Of a stretch of 64,000 bases of DNA, positions 16,310-25,423 are shown in pieces; the stretch's first letter is position 1, and each line of letters begins with the position of its first letter. The notes beneath the pieces are model-generated. The model did not search any database. It worked only from the letters and a program-made list of their open reading frames with translations, and was not told where the DNA came from. Origin of the DNA: Methylobacterium haplocladii (GTDB lineage: Bacteria; Pseudomonadota; Alphaproteobacteria; Rhizobiales; Beijerinckiaceae); NCBI RefSeq assembly GCF_007992175.1, contig NZ_BJZT01000042.1:1-64000 (forward strand), written 5' to 3'. The position numbers and the translations under genes are program-made.

Positions 16310-17623
16310 TTAGAGGATGAACCGGCTCAGATCTGCATTCGCTGCCAGATCCTCGACCCGGTCCCGCACATAGGCCGCGTCGATCCGCAGCGTCTCGCCG
16401 GATCGGTCGGTGGCGCTGAACGAGATCTCATCGATCACCCGCTCCAGCACGGTCTGCAACCGGCGCGCGCCGATATTCTCGACTGAGGAATTCACCTCGA
16501 CCGCGACGCGGGCGAGGGCATCGACGGCATCCTCGGAAAAGTCGAGGGTGACGCCCTCGGTCTGCATCAGGGCAACCGTCTGCTTGAGCAGGCTCGCCTC
16601 CGTGGTGGTGAGGATCTGCTTGAAATCCTCCACGGTCAGCGGCTGCAGCTCGACGCGGATCGGCAGCCGGCCCTGCAGCTCGGGCAGCAGGTCGGAGGGC
16701 TTCGAGACGTGGAAGGCGCCGCTGGCGATGAACAGCACGTGGTCGGTCTTCACCGCGCCGTGCTTCGTGGCGACCGTGGTGCCCTCGATCAGCGGCAGCA
16801 GATCGCGCTGCACGCCCTCGCGGGACACGTCACCGCCGCCGCGGCTCTCGCGGGCGCAGATCTTGTCGATCTCGTCGAGAAACACGATCCCGTTGTTCTC
16901 GACCTCACGGATCGCCTCGCGGGTCAGCGCGTCGTCGTCGACGAGCTTGTCGGATTCCTCAGCCAAAAGGGGCGCGTAGGCGTCCTTCACGGTCATGCGT
17001 TTCGGCTTGGCCCTCGCGCCCCCCATCGCCTTGCCCAGCATCTCGCCGATGTTGATCGCGCCCATCGAAGCGCCCGGCATGCCGGGGATCTCGAACATCG
17101 GCATGCCGGGCGGCCCGCCCTGGGCGAGTTCCAGTTCGACTTCCTTGTCGTCGAGCTCGCTGTTGCGCAGCTTCCTGCGGAACGACGCGCGGGTGGCCTC
17201 GCTCGCCGTCGGCCCGACCAGGGCGTCGAGGATGCGGTTCTCGGCAGCGGCTTCCGCCTTCGCCTTGACCTCCTTGCGCTTCTCCTCGCGCCGCAGCCCG
17301 ATGCCGACCTCGACTAGGTCGCGGATGATCTGCTCGACGTCGCGGCCGACATAGCCGACCTCGGTGAACTTGGTCGCCTCGACCTTCAGGAACGGCGCGC
17401 CCGCGAGCTTGGCCAGCCGCCGGGCGATCTCGGTCTTGCCGCAGCCGGTGGGGCCGATCATCAAAATGTTCTTCGGCGCGACCTCCTCCTTCAGCGGCCC
17501 GGTGAGCTGCTGCCGGCGCCAGCGGTTGCGCAGCGCGATGGCGACGGCGCGCTTGGCGTCGTTCTGGCCGACGATGAAGCGGTCGAGTTCGGAGACGATC
17601 TCGCGGGGGGAGAAGGTGGTCAT
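16310..17623 (-). CDS. hslU: ATP-dependent protease ATPase subunit HslU
   Basis: HslU, 437 aa, is the AAA+ unfoldase of the HslUV (ClpYQ) protease. Landmarks are the Walker A GPTGCGKTEIARRLA (Lys63), the pore-loop region EVGYVGRD, Walker B NGIVFLDEIDKI, an I-domain with a Gly/Met-rich stretch, and the canonical C-terminus DLSRFIL that docks into HslV. The start at 17623 (MTTFSPREIV) is the family start. Between it and hslV lies a membrane protein gene, an unusual insertion into the normally adjacent pair. Confidence 0.97.
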   Translation of the reverse strand: MTTFSPREIVSELDRFIVGQNDAKRAVAIALRNRWRRQQLTGPLKEEVAPKNILMIGPTGCGKTEIARRLAKLAGAPFLKVEATKFTEVGYVGRDVEQIIRDLVEVGIGLRREEKRKEVKAKAEAAAENRILDALVGPTASEATRASFRRKLRNSELDDKEVELELAQGGPPGMPMFEIPGMPGASMGAINIGEMLGKAMGGARAKPKRMTVKDAYAPLLAEESDKLVDDDALTREAIREVENNGIVFLDEIDKICARESRGGGDVSREGVQRDLLPLIEGTTVATKHGAVKTDHVLFIASGAFHVSKPSDLLPELQGRLPIRVELQPLTVEDFKQILTTTEASLLKQTVALMQTEGVTLDFSEDAVDALARVAVEVNSSVENIGARRLQTVLERVIDEISFSATDRSGETLRIDAAYVRDRVEDLAANADLSRFIL

Positions 17624-17736
17624 CGGGTTCCTGAAAGGCGTTCGGATCGCGCTGGCGCAAGAACCGATCCAAGGCATTGGGCTGAGGCCCGATCTATGGG
17701 CCGCGAGGCCGCGTTTCCAGACGCCGCGATCCCGCG

Positions 17737-18828
17737 TCAGAGCCCGACGGGATGCGGCAGCCGCCGGCTGACATCCCCCGGCAGCAACCGGAGCACTGCC
17801 CGTCGCAGGGGCCGCCATCCGGCGCTCAGCATCAGGACGAAGGCGCCGAGGACGAGGAGGCTCAGCGGCAGCGCGGAATTGCCGAGGCCGATCTGCCGGA
17901 TCAGGTCGCCAATGGTGTAGCCGGCATACGCGAGCCCCGAGACGAGGATGGCCCGCCGGTCGGTCACCAGGGCGACGATGCTGAGCAGCAGCACGACGCC
18001 GAGCACGCTGGCCTGCGCGCCGGAGGCGGACAAAGACGCGGTGGCGTTTGAGTCCAGTGCCATGTCCGATCGCGCGGCGACGAGCGCGCTCAGGACCGGA
18101 TGGACGATAAGCGGAGCCGCCAGTAGATGCAGCCAGAAGGCGATGTCGGAGCGCCGCGTCAGCCGAGCCGGATCGCTCAGGTCGAACCGCATCGCCAGGG
18201 CGAACACTGCGAGGCCGGCGCCGGCTACGATGACCGGCAGATGGGCCGCGACGGGCTCGGGAGCGATCGATGCCGCAAGTGCGACCAGCGCCGCGGCGAG
18301 CGCGGCGGTGCCGGCCGCGATCGTGATGGGGACGCCGAAGCGCCGGTAATGCAGCGCGACGAGCCCGACCGTGACTGCCGCCGCACCGAACACCGTGACC
18401 GGCTCGCGATCCAGAGATGCCGGCAAGGATGGCGTGCCGGCGATAGCCAGCGCAGCCGCGTAGGCACAGGATACGGTGAAGATCAGAAGCAGGACGATGC
18501 TCGGCAGCGCCATCCGCCGGCGGCGCGTGAACAGTTCGGCCAGTGCCCAGGCAAATACGGCGACGAGTGCGGAACTCCAGCCACCACCCAGCATCGAGCC
18601 GCCGAGCACGTGCACCGCGCCGAGGAAGAGCAGCACGCCAAAGGTGACGAACACGTCCGCGAAGCCGGTGACGAAGCGCAGCCGTTCGTCGTCCGCGGGC
18701 TCTTCCGGACCGGCCGCCAGCGCGGCGAGGCGTTCGGCCTGATCCTGCGTGATGATGGCGGTATCGACCCCGCGCGCTAGTATATCGCGAAACACCTCCG
18801 CCGAGGCGGTCGGAAAACCGGGCGTCAT
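17737..18828 (-). CDS. multi-pass membrane protein, DUF2157-like
   Basis: The protein has 363 aa. A cytosolic N-terminus of about 50 residues (RDILARGVDTAIITQDQAER) is followed by about nine to eleven hydrophobic segments, for instance VFVTFGVLLFLGAVHVLGG and SLLVLGAFVLMLSAGWRP. The N-terminal pattern and overall plan resemble DUF2157 membrane proteins, whose function is unknown. The start overlaps the hslV stop by four bases (ATGA), so translation is probably coupled to hslV, and hslU follows 113 bases later. A role in membrane-linked proteolysis is only a guess. Confidence 0.75.
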   Translation of the reverse strand: MTPGFPTASAEVFRDILARGVDTAIITQDQAERLAALAAGPEEPADDERLRFVTGFADVFVTFGVLLFLGAVHVLGGSMLGGGWSSALVAVFAWALAELFTRRRRMALPSIVLLLIFTVSCAYAAALAIAGTPSLPASLDREPVTVFGAAAVTVGLVALHYRRFGVPITIAAGTAALAAALVALAASIAPEPVAAHLPVIVAGAGLAVFALAMRFDLSDPARLTRRSDIAFWLHLLAAPLIVHPVLSALVAARSDMALDSNATASLSASGAQASVLGVVLLLSIVALVTDRRAILVSGLAYAGYTIGDLIRQIGLGNSALPLSLLVLGAFVLMLSAGWRPLRRAVLRLLPGDVSRRLPHPVGL

Positions 18829-19355
18829 CGTTCGTCGAGGCTTTCCAGCACCAGATTGCCGTTCGTGTAGACGCAGATCTCGGCCGCGATCGCCATCGCC
18901 TTGCGGACGATCGCCTCGGCGTCGAGATCCTGGTCTTCGAGCGCGCGGGCTGCTGCCAGCGCGTAATTGCCGCCCGAGCCGATCGCCATGACGCCGTATT
19001 CGGGCTCCAGCACGTCGCCGGCCCCGGACAGCAGCAGGCTCACCTCCTTGTCGGCCACCACCATCATCGCTTCGAGGCGGCGCAGGTAGCGGTCGGTGCG
19101 CCAGTCCTTGGTGAGCTCGACGCAGGCGCGGGTGAGCTGACCGGGATATTGTTCGAGCTTGGCTTCGAGCCGCTCGAACAGCGTGAAGGCATCCGCCGTC
19201 GCGCCGGCAAAGCCGCCGATCACGGCGCCCTTGGCGAGGCGGCGCACCTTGCGGGCATTGCCCTTGACGATGGTCTGCCCGAGGCTGACCTGACCGTCAC
19301 CGCCGATGACGACGCGTCCGTTCTTGCGCACCATGAGAATGGTCGTCGCGTGCAT
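18825..19355 (-). CDS. hslV: ATP-dependent protease peptidase subunit HslV
   Basis: HslV, 176 aa, is the proteasome-beta-like peptidase of HslUV. The protein begins MHATTILMVRKNGRVVIGGD; the nucleophile is the first Thr of the TT pair (Thr4), exposed after removal of a three-residue propeptide, as in other alphaproteobacterial HslV. GDGQVSLGQTIVKGNARKVR and GSGGNYALAAARAL are typical. The start at 19355 is chosen for this reason; a longer in-frame reading upstream is not conserved-looking. The stop overlaps the start of the membrane protein gene. Confidence 0.96.
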   Translation of the reverse strand: MHATTILMVRKNGRVVIGGDGQVSLGQTIVKGNARKVRRLAKGAVIGGFAGATADAFTLFERLEAKLEQYPGQLTRACVELTKDWRTDRYLRRLEAMMVVADKEVSLLLSGAGDVLEPEYGVMAIGSGGNYALAAARALEDQDLDAEAIVRKAMAIAAEICVYTNGNLVLESLDER

Positions 19356-19570
19356 GGACGGCGTGGCGCTTGCGTCGGCGTGAGGCAAAGGAGGGGGTCC
19401 GTCTCGGCTGTGGTGACTTGCGTCAGGTAGGCGCTGGCGGCGGCGCATCCAAGACATCGTGTTTGTGGCCGGCGCACCGGCTCTCGTATAGCTCGCCCTC
19501 CGCGGACCGACACCGGCCCGTCGCAGCCGATGCGCTACGACGGGCTCTTCCCCATCGACGGACGTGAACC

Positions 19571-20587
19571 ATGCAGATCGCCACGCCCTACCTGATGTTC
19601 CTGGGCGACGTGCCTGACCGGCTGGCGGCCAAGACCGCCTACGGCATCAGTGACTGGCGCCCCGAATGGTGCATCGGCCAGATCCGCATGCCCCACTGCG
19701 CCGCCGATCTCGGCATCCCGGATCTGACGCTGGCCGAGGCCGTCGAGAAGGGCTGCCGGACGATGGTCGTCGGCGTGGTCAATGCAGGCGGTACGCTCCC
19801 GAAGCACTGGGTCTCCGAGATCGTGGCGTCGCTGGAGGCCGGGCTCGACGTGGCGAGCGGACTGCACGTGCGCCTCGGCTCGATCCCCGAGATCGCGGAG
19901 GCCGCGCGCGCCAACGGCCGCCAGCTCCACGACGTCCGGCACAGCGACGAGACCTTCGACACCGGCAAGGGCACCAAGCGGCCGGGCCTCCGGCTGCTGA
20001 CCGTCGGCACGGATTGCTCGGCCGGCAAGAAATATGCGGCCCTCGCCCTGGAGCGCGGCATGCGCGCGCGTGGCTTCGATGCGGATTTTCGGGCGACCGG
20101 ACAGACCGGCGTGTTCATCTCCGGCCGCGGCGTCGCCATCGACGCGGTGGTGGCCGATTTCATCTCCGGCGCCGTCGAGTGGATCGCGCCGGCCGCTGAT
20201 CCGGAGCACTGGGACCTGATCGAAGGCCAGGGTTCGCTCTTCCACCCCTCCTTCGCCGGCGTCAGCCTCGGCCTGCTGCACGGGGCACAGCCGGATGCCT
20301 TCGTGATCTGCCACGAGCCGACCCGCACGACCATGCGCGGGGTCCAGCACCCGCTGCCGTCGATCGCCGACGTGATCGCCCTGACGGTCACCTGCGGGCG
20401 GCTCACCAACCCGAAAATCCGGCCGGTCGGCATCGCCGTGAACACGCAGGCGCTGGACGAGGCCGAGGCCCGCCGCCTCCTCGACGTTCTGGCCGAGGAG
20501 CACGATCTTCCGGCGACCGACCCGGTCCGCTTCGGCGTCGAGGCCATCGTCGACCGCATCGCGGTCGAGTTCCCTGGGGAGGCCTGA
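19571..20587 (+). CDS. dgcN: DUF1611 protein, D-glutamate N-acetyltransferase DgcN
   Basis: The 338-aa protein belongs to the DUF1611 family. It has an N-terminal domain (RMPHCAADLGIP, VVGVVNAGG) and a P-loop-like C-terminal domain with VGTDCSAGKKYAALAL, GQTGVFISGRG and LIEGQGSLFHP. In the recently described D-glutamate catabolic route, DgcN acetylates D-glutamate to N-acetyl-D-glutamate and DgcA racemises it. The gene pair here, three bases apart, matches that pattern. The older family description (NAD-dependent epimerase/dehydratase-like) gives no function. Confidence 0.85.
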   Translation: MQIATPYLMFLGDVPDRLAAKTAYGISDWRPEWCIGQIRMPHCAADLGIPDLTLAEAVEKGCRTMVVGVVNAGGTLPKHWVSEIVASLEAGLDVASGLHVRLGSIPEIAEAARANGRQLHDVRHSDETFDTGKGTKRPGLRLLTVGTDCSAGKKYAALALERGMRARGFDADFRATGQTGVFISGRGVAIDAVVADFISGAVEWIAPAADPEHWDLIEGQGSLFHPSFAGVSLGLLHGAQPDAFVICHEPTRTTMRGVQHPLPSIADVIALTVTCGRLTNPKIRPVGIAVNTQALDEAEARRLLDVLAEEHDLPATDPVRFGVEAIVDRIAVEFPGEA

Positions 20588-20590
20588 GCC

Positions 20591-21574
20591 ATGGCGCGCC
20601 GCCTCACCGTCGCCGTCGAGCGCTTCCCGATCGCCGGCGCGTTCACCATCGCCCGCGGCAGCCGAACCGAGGCCGTGGTCGTCGTCGCTACGATCGGGGA
20701 CGGCGCGGTTCGCGGGCGCGGTGAGTGCGTGCCCTATGCCCGCTATGGCGAGACCGTCGAGAGCGTGAGCGCGCTGATCCAGGAGCAAGCCCAGGCCGTC
20801 GCCGACGGTGTCACGCCCCGGGACCTCTCGGAGCGGATGAAGCCGGGGGCGGCGCGCAACGCCCTCGACTGCGCTCTCTGGGACTTCGAAGCCAAGCGCA
20901 CCGGCACCCCAGCCTGGCAATTGCTGGGTCTCGGCGAGCCGTCACCCGTGACGACGGCCTACACACTGAGCCTCGGCGATCCCGACTCCATGGAGGCCGC
21001 CGCCCGCAAAGCCGCGCATCGCCCGTTGCTGAAGGTCAAGCTCGGGGGGGAGGGCGATCCGGCCCGCATCGCCGCCGTCCGCCGCGGCGCACCGGATTCG
21101 CGTCTGATCGTGGATGCGAACGAGGCCTGGCGACCCGAGACCATCTTGGGCAACCTCGCGGCCTGCACGGCGGCCGGCGTCGGGCTGATCGAGCAGCCGC
21201 TGCCGGCGGGCGAGGACGCGCTCCTCGAAACCATAGACCGCACCATCCCGATCTGCGCCGACGAGAGCCTGCACGATCGCGCCGGGCTCGACGCCCTGGC
21301 CCGGCGCTACGACGCCATCAACATCAAGCTCGACAAGGCCGGCGGCCTCACCGAGGCGAGGCTGCTGGCCAAGGAGGCGCGGGCGCGCGGCCTGACGCTC
21401 ATGATCGGCTGCATGGTCGGCACCTCGCTGGCCATGGCGCCGGCGATGCTGCTCGCGAGCCAAGCCGCCTATGTCGACCTCGACGGGCCGCTGCTGCTGG
21501 CCCGCGACCGCGAGCCGGGTCTGCTCTACGAGGGCAGCCTCGTGCATCCGCCGCTGCCCGAGCTTTGGGGGTAG
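20591..21574 (+). CDS. dgcA: enolase-superfamily epimerase, N-acetyl-D-glutamate racemase DgcA
   Basis: The 327-aa protein has the dipeptide-epimerase-like plan of the enolase superfamily. The acid/base lysine motif is LLKVKLGG. Metal ligands are in IVDANEAW, LIEQPLP and ICADESLHD, and the second catalytic Lys is in NIKLDKAGG. Next to dgcN it is best explained as the N-acetyl-D-glutamate racemase. An L-Ala-D/L-Glu epimerase acting on peptidoglycan peptides is the main alternative. The start lies three bases after the dgcN stop, so the two form an operon. Confidence 0.85.
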   Translation: MARRLTVAVERFPIAGAFTIARGSRTEAVVVVATIGDGAVRGRGECVPYARYGETVESVSALIQEQAQAVADGVTPRDLSERMKPGAARNALDCALWDFEAKRTGTPAWQLLGLGEPSPVTTAYTLSLGDPDSMEAAARKAAHRPLLKVKLGGEGDPARIAAVRRGAPDSRLIVDANEAWRPETILGNLAACTAAGVGLIEQPLPAGEDALLETIDRTIPICADESLHDRAGLDALARRYDAINIKLDKAGGLTEARLLAKEARARGLTLMIGCMVGTSLAMAPAMLLASQAAYVDLDGPLLLARDREPGLLYEGSLVHPPLPELWG

Positions 21575-21648
21575 GAGCTTGACGGCCTCGGCGCCCCGGG
21601 ATGACCGCGCGACCGAGCCGGAAACGGTGACCCGATCGCATCCAGACC

Positions 21649-21933
21649 TCAGCGCAGGTCGCTTCCGCGCCAGTCCGGCCGGCGGTCGACCGCCATCAGG
21701 GTGTCGCGGGAGGCGGTGTCGGTCGAGAGCCGCTTCACCAGTTCCGCAGTAACGGCCTGGGTCGCGGCGGCGCGCATCTCGGTCGGCAGGGCTCCCGCCA
21801 ACGCCGTGATCTGCACGCTCTGGCGCTCGGCCATCGCCGTGAGCTCTCCGGTCGGCGGGACGCTGCCGTCCCGTTGCAGCGCGAAGTAGGACAGCGCGCC
21901 GATCGCCAGGGCCGCGCGCAGGATGAACGACAT
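21649..21933 (-). CDS. small membrane-anchored hypothetical protein
   Basis: The 94-aa protein has one N-terminal hydrophobic helix (MSFILRAALAIGALSYFAL) acting as signal or anchor. A helical region then begins with TGELTAMAERQS and a Thr/Ala-rich tail follows. I do not recognise the family. GGAAGG lies seven bases upstream of the ATG at 21933; longer readings to 22566 run into the kinase promoter. It is transcribed divergently from the histidine kinase gene and convergently with dgcA. Confidence 0.65.
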   Translation of the reverse strand: MSFILRAALAIGALSYFALQRDGSVPPTGELTAMAERQSVQITALAGALPTEMRAAATQAVTAELVKRLSTDTASRDTLMAVDRRPDWRGSDLR

Positions 21934-22300
21934 GGTGCGACCTTCCGGATGCGGGGCGTCGTGCTCGGACCAGGAGCGTTTCGAGCCCCACCATCTCACT
22001 CGACGGTGAACCGCGTCCGATCTGTCCGGCGGAAAGCGCGGGCGTGGTGAACGAAGCCTTGTCCGGGTCGCATCGCCCTTCGGAAATCGGCGAAACGCGA
22101 GGCGCATGGCTGTGGACAAGTGCCGCGGCGACATCGCCCCGAGGCCTCCGCCGCTCATCATCGGCATCATGCCGACTCGATCTGATGCTTTCGCTTCATC
22201 GTCACTTAAACCGGGTCTGCGACGGTCTGCGTCAGTTGAACCGATGTGTTTGAGGGACGCGACATCCGGCCGTTGTTCACGGCCGACCGCGTTGCGCGTG

Positions 22301-24196
22301 GTGAGTTTGCGTATCGACACGACCCTGGCGACCCTGTTCGATGCCCGCCTCGCGGGTCTCGTGCACGACTCGGCTCTCGAAGAGCCCGGCATGCGCTTCC
22401 GGCATGAGCGGTTCCTGGTCTCGCGGCTCGCCACGGGCGCGGTGATGATGGCGGCGCTGCCGCCGTACCTGCTGTGGCGCGGCGTGCCGAGCGGCATCGA
22501 GGCCCTCGGCGTCGCCTCGCTGTTCCTGCCGGTGCTGGCCGCTGCCGTGCTGTCGCGGACCGGCATTCTCTGGATCGCTCACGCTCTGTCCTCGGCCGGT
22601 CTCACCGGCGTCGTAGTGTGCTTGGCGGCGCTGACGGGCGGTTCGAGCTCGGCCGCCGCGCTCTGGCTGGTGGCGATCCCGCTGGAGGCGCTGGTGTCCG
22701 GCTCCATCCGGGCGACCGTCGCCGCGGCGCTGATCGCTGCACTCGGTGCGCTCGCCGTCGCCTTCTCGGGACAGTTCGATCTCACCGCCCAGGCCATCGG
22801 CTGGCCGAGCGCCATCGCCATGCCGCTCTTCGCCATCACGGCGATCGGGCACATCTCGGCCCAGGCCATCGAGCACCTGCGCCGCGAGGGCGAATGGCGC
22901 GCCCGCATGCGCGACAACGAGGCCCGCGACCGTCTGCTGCTCTCGGCGATCGACGACCTCGTCACCTGGCACGACGCCAACGGCCGCGTGCTGGAGGCCA
23001 GCGCCTCCGCGGCGAAGTTCGTCGGCGTCGAGCCCGGCCGCCTGCGCGGCCTCGGCCTGCTTGACCGCGTCCACATCCACGATCGTCCGGCCCTGCTGAA
23101 GGCGATCAGCGACGTCGCGGCGAGCGGCGAGCCGGTCACCGTTCCCTTTCGTCTCCACCTCGACACGCCGAGCGCCGACGGCAGCCGCGCGATTTTCGCC
23201 GAGATGCGTGCGCATCGGATCGAGGCCGGCCTCGGCGGGGCGAACGCGGCCACCGTCGTCGCCGTCACCCGCGACGTCTCGGAGCATCACCGCCACGCGG
23301 CCGAACTCGACAAGGCCCGCGCCGATGCCGAACGGGCCGACGCCGTGAAGAGCCGCTTCCTCGCCACCGTCAGCCACGAGTTGCGCACGCCGCTCAACGC
23401 CATCATCGGCTTCTCGGAAGTGCTCGGTGGGGCGGGCGCCTGCACGCTCACCGCTGAGCGTTCCAAGGAATACGCCGACATCATCGCCAATTCGGGCCGG
23501 CATCTGCTCGGTGTCGTGAACACGCTGCTCGACATGTCGCGGATCCAGAGCGGCCATTTCGAGTTCGAGCCCGAAGCCCTCGACGTTGGCGAGCTCGTCG
23601 CCGGTTGCTGCGACCTGATGCAACTGAAGGTGGACGACGCCGGCATCCGGCTGGTGCGCGGTGTCATCCCGCACGGCAGTGCGATCAACGCCGATGCCCG
23701 TGCCTGCCGGCAGGTTCTGATCAACCTGATCTCGAACGCCGTGAAGTTCACGCCGAAGGGTGGCCGGATCGAGGTCGGCGTCAGGCGCGGAGCGAGCTAT
23801 CTCGATCTCGTGGTGAGCGACACGGGAAGCGGCATCGCCGAGGCGGACCTGCCGCGCATCGGCGATCCCTTCTTCCAGGCCAATGGCGGCTACGAGCGGG
23901 CGCATGAGGGCACCGGTCTCGGCCTGTCGGTGGTGCGCGGCCTCGTCGGACTGCACGGCGGCTCGATCTCGATCGAGAGCGCCCCGGGCCGGGGAACCAC
24001 CGTCTCGGTGACGCTGCCGCTCGATCCGCGCCGCAGCTCGACACCGTCCGAGCCAGCGCCGATCCGGACCGCCATCCGCGGCGCGGCGCCGGCCTCCGGC
24101 CCGGCCCCGACCGTGGTGCGCCTGCCGATCGGCCTGTTCGACGACGAGACCCTGCCGAGCCGCGAGAGCGCGATGCCGCTCAAGCGGGCCGGTTGA
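22301..24196 (+). CDS. membrane PAS-domain sensor histidine kinase
   Basis: With the GTG at 22301 the protein has 631 aa. About six membrane segments (residues 40-185) precede a PAS domain (about 205-330), a HisKA domain with the phospho-accepting His359 in TVSHELRTPLNAIIGFSEVL, and a HATPase domain with the N, G1 and G2 boxes (NLISNAVKFTP, DTGSGI, GTGLGLSV). The plan resembles cell-cycle kinases such as DivJ, but that identity is not shown. The start is uncertain: an ATG at 22106 is open in frame, and an ATG at 22391 would remove the first 30 residues. No response regulator gene is adjacent. Confidence 0.85.
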   Translation: MSLRIDTTLATLFDARLAGLVHDSALEEPGMRFRHERFLVSRLATGAVMMAALPPYLLWRGVPSGIEALGVASLFLPVLAAAVLSRTGILWIAHALSSAGLTGVVVCLAALTGGSSSAAALWLVAIPLEALVSGSIRATVAAALIAALGALAVAFSGQFDLTAQAIGWPSAIAMPLFAITAIGHISAQAIEHLRREGEWRARMRDNEARDRLLLSAIDDLVTWHDANGRVLEASASAAKFVGVEPGRLRGLGLLDRVHIHDRPALLKAISDVAASGEPVTVPFRLHLDTPSADGSRAIFAEMRAHRIEAGLGGANAATVVAVTRDVSEHHRHAAELDKARADAERADAVKSRFLATVSHELRTPLNAIIGFSEVLGGAGACTLTAERSKEYADIIANSGRHLLGVVNTLLDMSRIQSGHFEFEPEALDVGELVAGCCDLMQLKVDDAGIRLVRGVIPHGSAINADARACRQVLINLISNAVKFTPKGGRIEVGVRRGASYLDLVVSDTGSGIAEADLPRIGDPFFQANGGYERAHEGTGLGLSVVRGLVGLHGGSISIESAPGRGTTVSVTLPLDPRRSSTPSEPAPIRTAIRGAAPASGPAPTVVRLPIGLFDDETLPSRESAMPLKRAG

Positions 24197-24257
24197 CGAC
24201 CTTGAGCCGCCGGCGATCCACCGCCGCGGCTGTCCGACCCATCGAGAGATCGCTTTG

Positions 24258-24941
24258 ATGCGCGAGCCAACAACGCGGCGGGACCAGCGCGAGATCGTCG
24301 TCCCCCGCGACATGCGTCCCGGCAATTCGGCGGCCAAGGCCGCGCCGCACCGTGCTGCCCGCACCGTGGCGACCGGCTCCGCAGCCGGCGAGTTCCTTGC
24401 GACGGTGGCTGCCATCGGTCGCTGGACGGGCCGCGTCTGCACGACCCGACCGGGCGAGACGCTCGGCTCCGTGGCGGCCCTGGTGGCTGTCGGCTACGTC
24501 ACGGTGAATGCCCTGGGCTTCCAGGCAGGTCGCCACCCGGCCCCGATCCTGCCGCAGCCGGCCGCGCAGGCTCCAGCGGCTAAGGCACCATCGGCTCCTG
24601 CTCAACCTGCACAGGCCTCCGTAGAGCCGGCAGCGAAGGACAAGCCCGAGGCGAAGCATGCGGAGAAGGCACCCGCGCGCGACGCCATCGGCGATATCCT
24701 GCGCTCGGCCGGCGACACCACGGCCTCGGTGACGCCGAAGCCCGTCGACAAGGTCGCACAGGCACAGCGCGCGTTGTCGAAGCTCGGCTACGGCGCGATC
24801 AAGGCGGACGGCATGATGGGACCGGCCACCAGGGCCGCCATCGAGAAGTTCGAGCGCGACCGAAAGCTGCCGGTGACGGGCGAGGCCTCGGGCCGCACGC
24901 TTCGGGAGCTCGCCTCCAAGGCCGGCTCGGCCAAGGGCTGA
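24258..24941 (+). CDS. peptidoglycan-binding domain protein
   Basis: The 227-aa protein has a single membrane helix around residues 72-90 (SVAALVAVGYVTVNALGF), an Ala/Pro/Lys-rich spacer, and a C-terminal PG_binding_1 domain (VAQAQRALSKLGYGAIKADG, then MGPATRAAIEKFERD). It probably spans the inner membrane and contacts the cell wall. It lies about 60 bases after the histidine kinase gene, and DUF1491 follows 48 bases later; the three probably share a transcript. Confidence 0.85.
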   Translation: MREPTTRRDQREIVVPRDMRPGNSAAKAAPHRAARTVATGSAAGEFLATVAAIGRWTGRVCTTRPGETLGSVAALVAVGYVTVNALGFQAGRHPAPILPQPAAQAPAAKAPSAPAQPAQASVEPAAKDKPEAKHAEKAPARDAIGDILRSAGDTTASVTPKPVDKVAQAQRALSKLGYGAIKADGMMGPATRAAIEKFERDRKLPVTGEASGRTLRELASKAGSAKG

Positions 24942-24989
24942 GTCTGGTCGAGGGCGTGCAACCGCGCCAGCGACGCGCTATCGCGGCTC

Positions 24990-25328
24990 ATGCCTCGTCT
25001 CCGCGCCGATTTCTGGGTGTCCGCACATCTGCGCCGACTCGGCGTCGAGGGCATTCCTGCCGTCCAACGACGGCGCGGGTCGGCAGAGGCCGGAGCGATC
25101 TTCATCAAAGTCGACAGACTCGACGGGACTGCCGACCTCTACGGCCCGGCACCCCAGGCGCTGATCGCAGCGGATGACGGCGAGCGGCGTTTTTCTGTCA
25201 TGCTGACCGGTGCGGACAGCCCCGACGTCGAGGCCCGCATCGCCAAGGAGATCCGCTTCGACGAGGACCTCTGGATCATCGAGATCGACGACCGCGACGG
25301 CCGCCACGGCCTCGAACTGGTGACGTGA
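24990..25328 (+). CDS. DUF1491 family protein
   Basis: The 112-aa protein matches the DUF1491 family, small alphaproteobacterial proteins of unknown function. It begins MPRLRADFWVSAHLRRLG and ends WIIEIDDRDGRHGLEL. It is predicted cytosolic and mixed alpha/beta. It follows the peptidoglycan-binding gene on the same strand, an order I recall from other Rhizobiales. The next gene converges on it. Confidence 0.88.
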   Translation: MPRLRADFWVSAHLRRLGVEGIPAVQRRRGSAEAGAIFIKVDRLDGTADLYGPAPQALIAADDGERRFSVMLTGADSPDVEARIAKEIRFDEDLWIIEIDDRDGRHGLELVT

Positions 25329-25423
25329 TCCGGGCGATTGCTTCGCGATGGGGATTTCGACTTAGCTTAGTGGCCGCGCGGGCTTAACGATACGCTTTCG
25401 AAATGGATCATTCGGACGGCGTA

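Noticed and set aside
22277..24442. 721-codon minus-strand frame antisense to the histidine kinase
   Set aside because: The kinase has all catalytic boxes; the antisense frame has no domain and is low-complexity.
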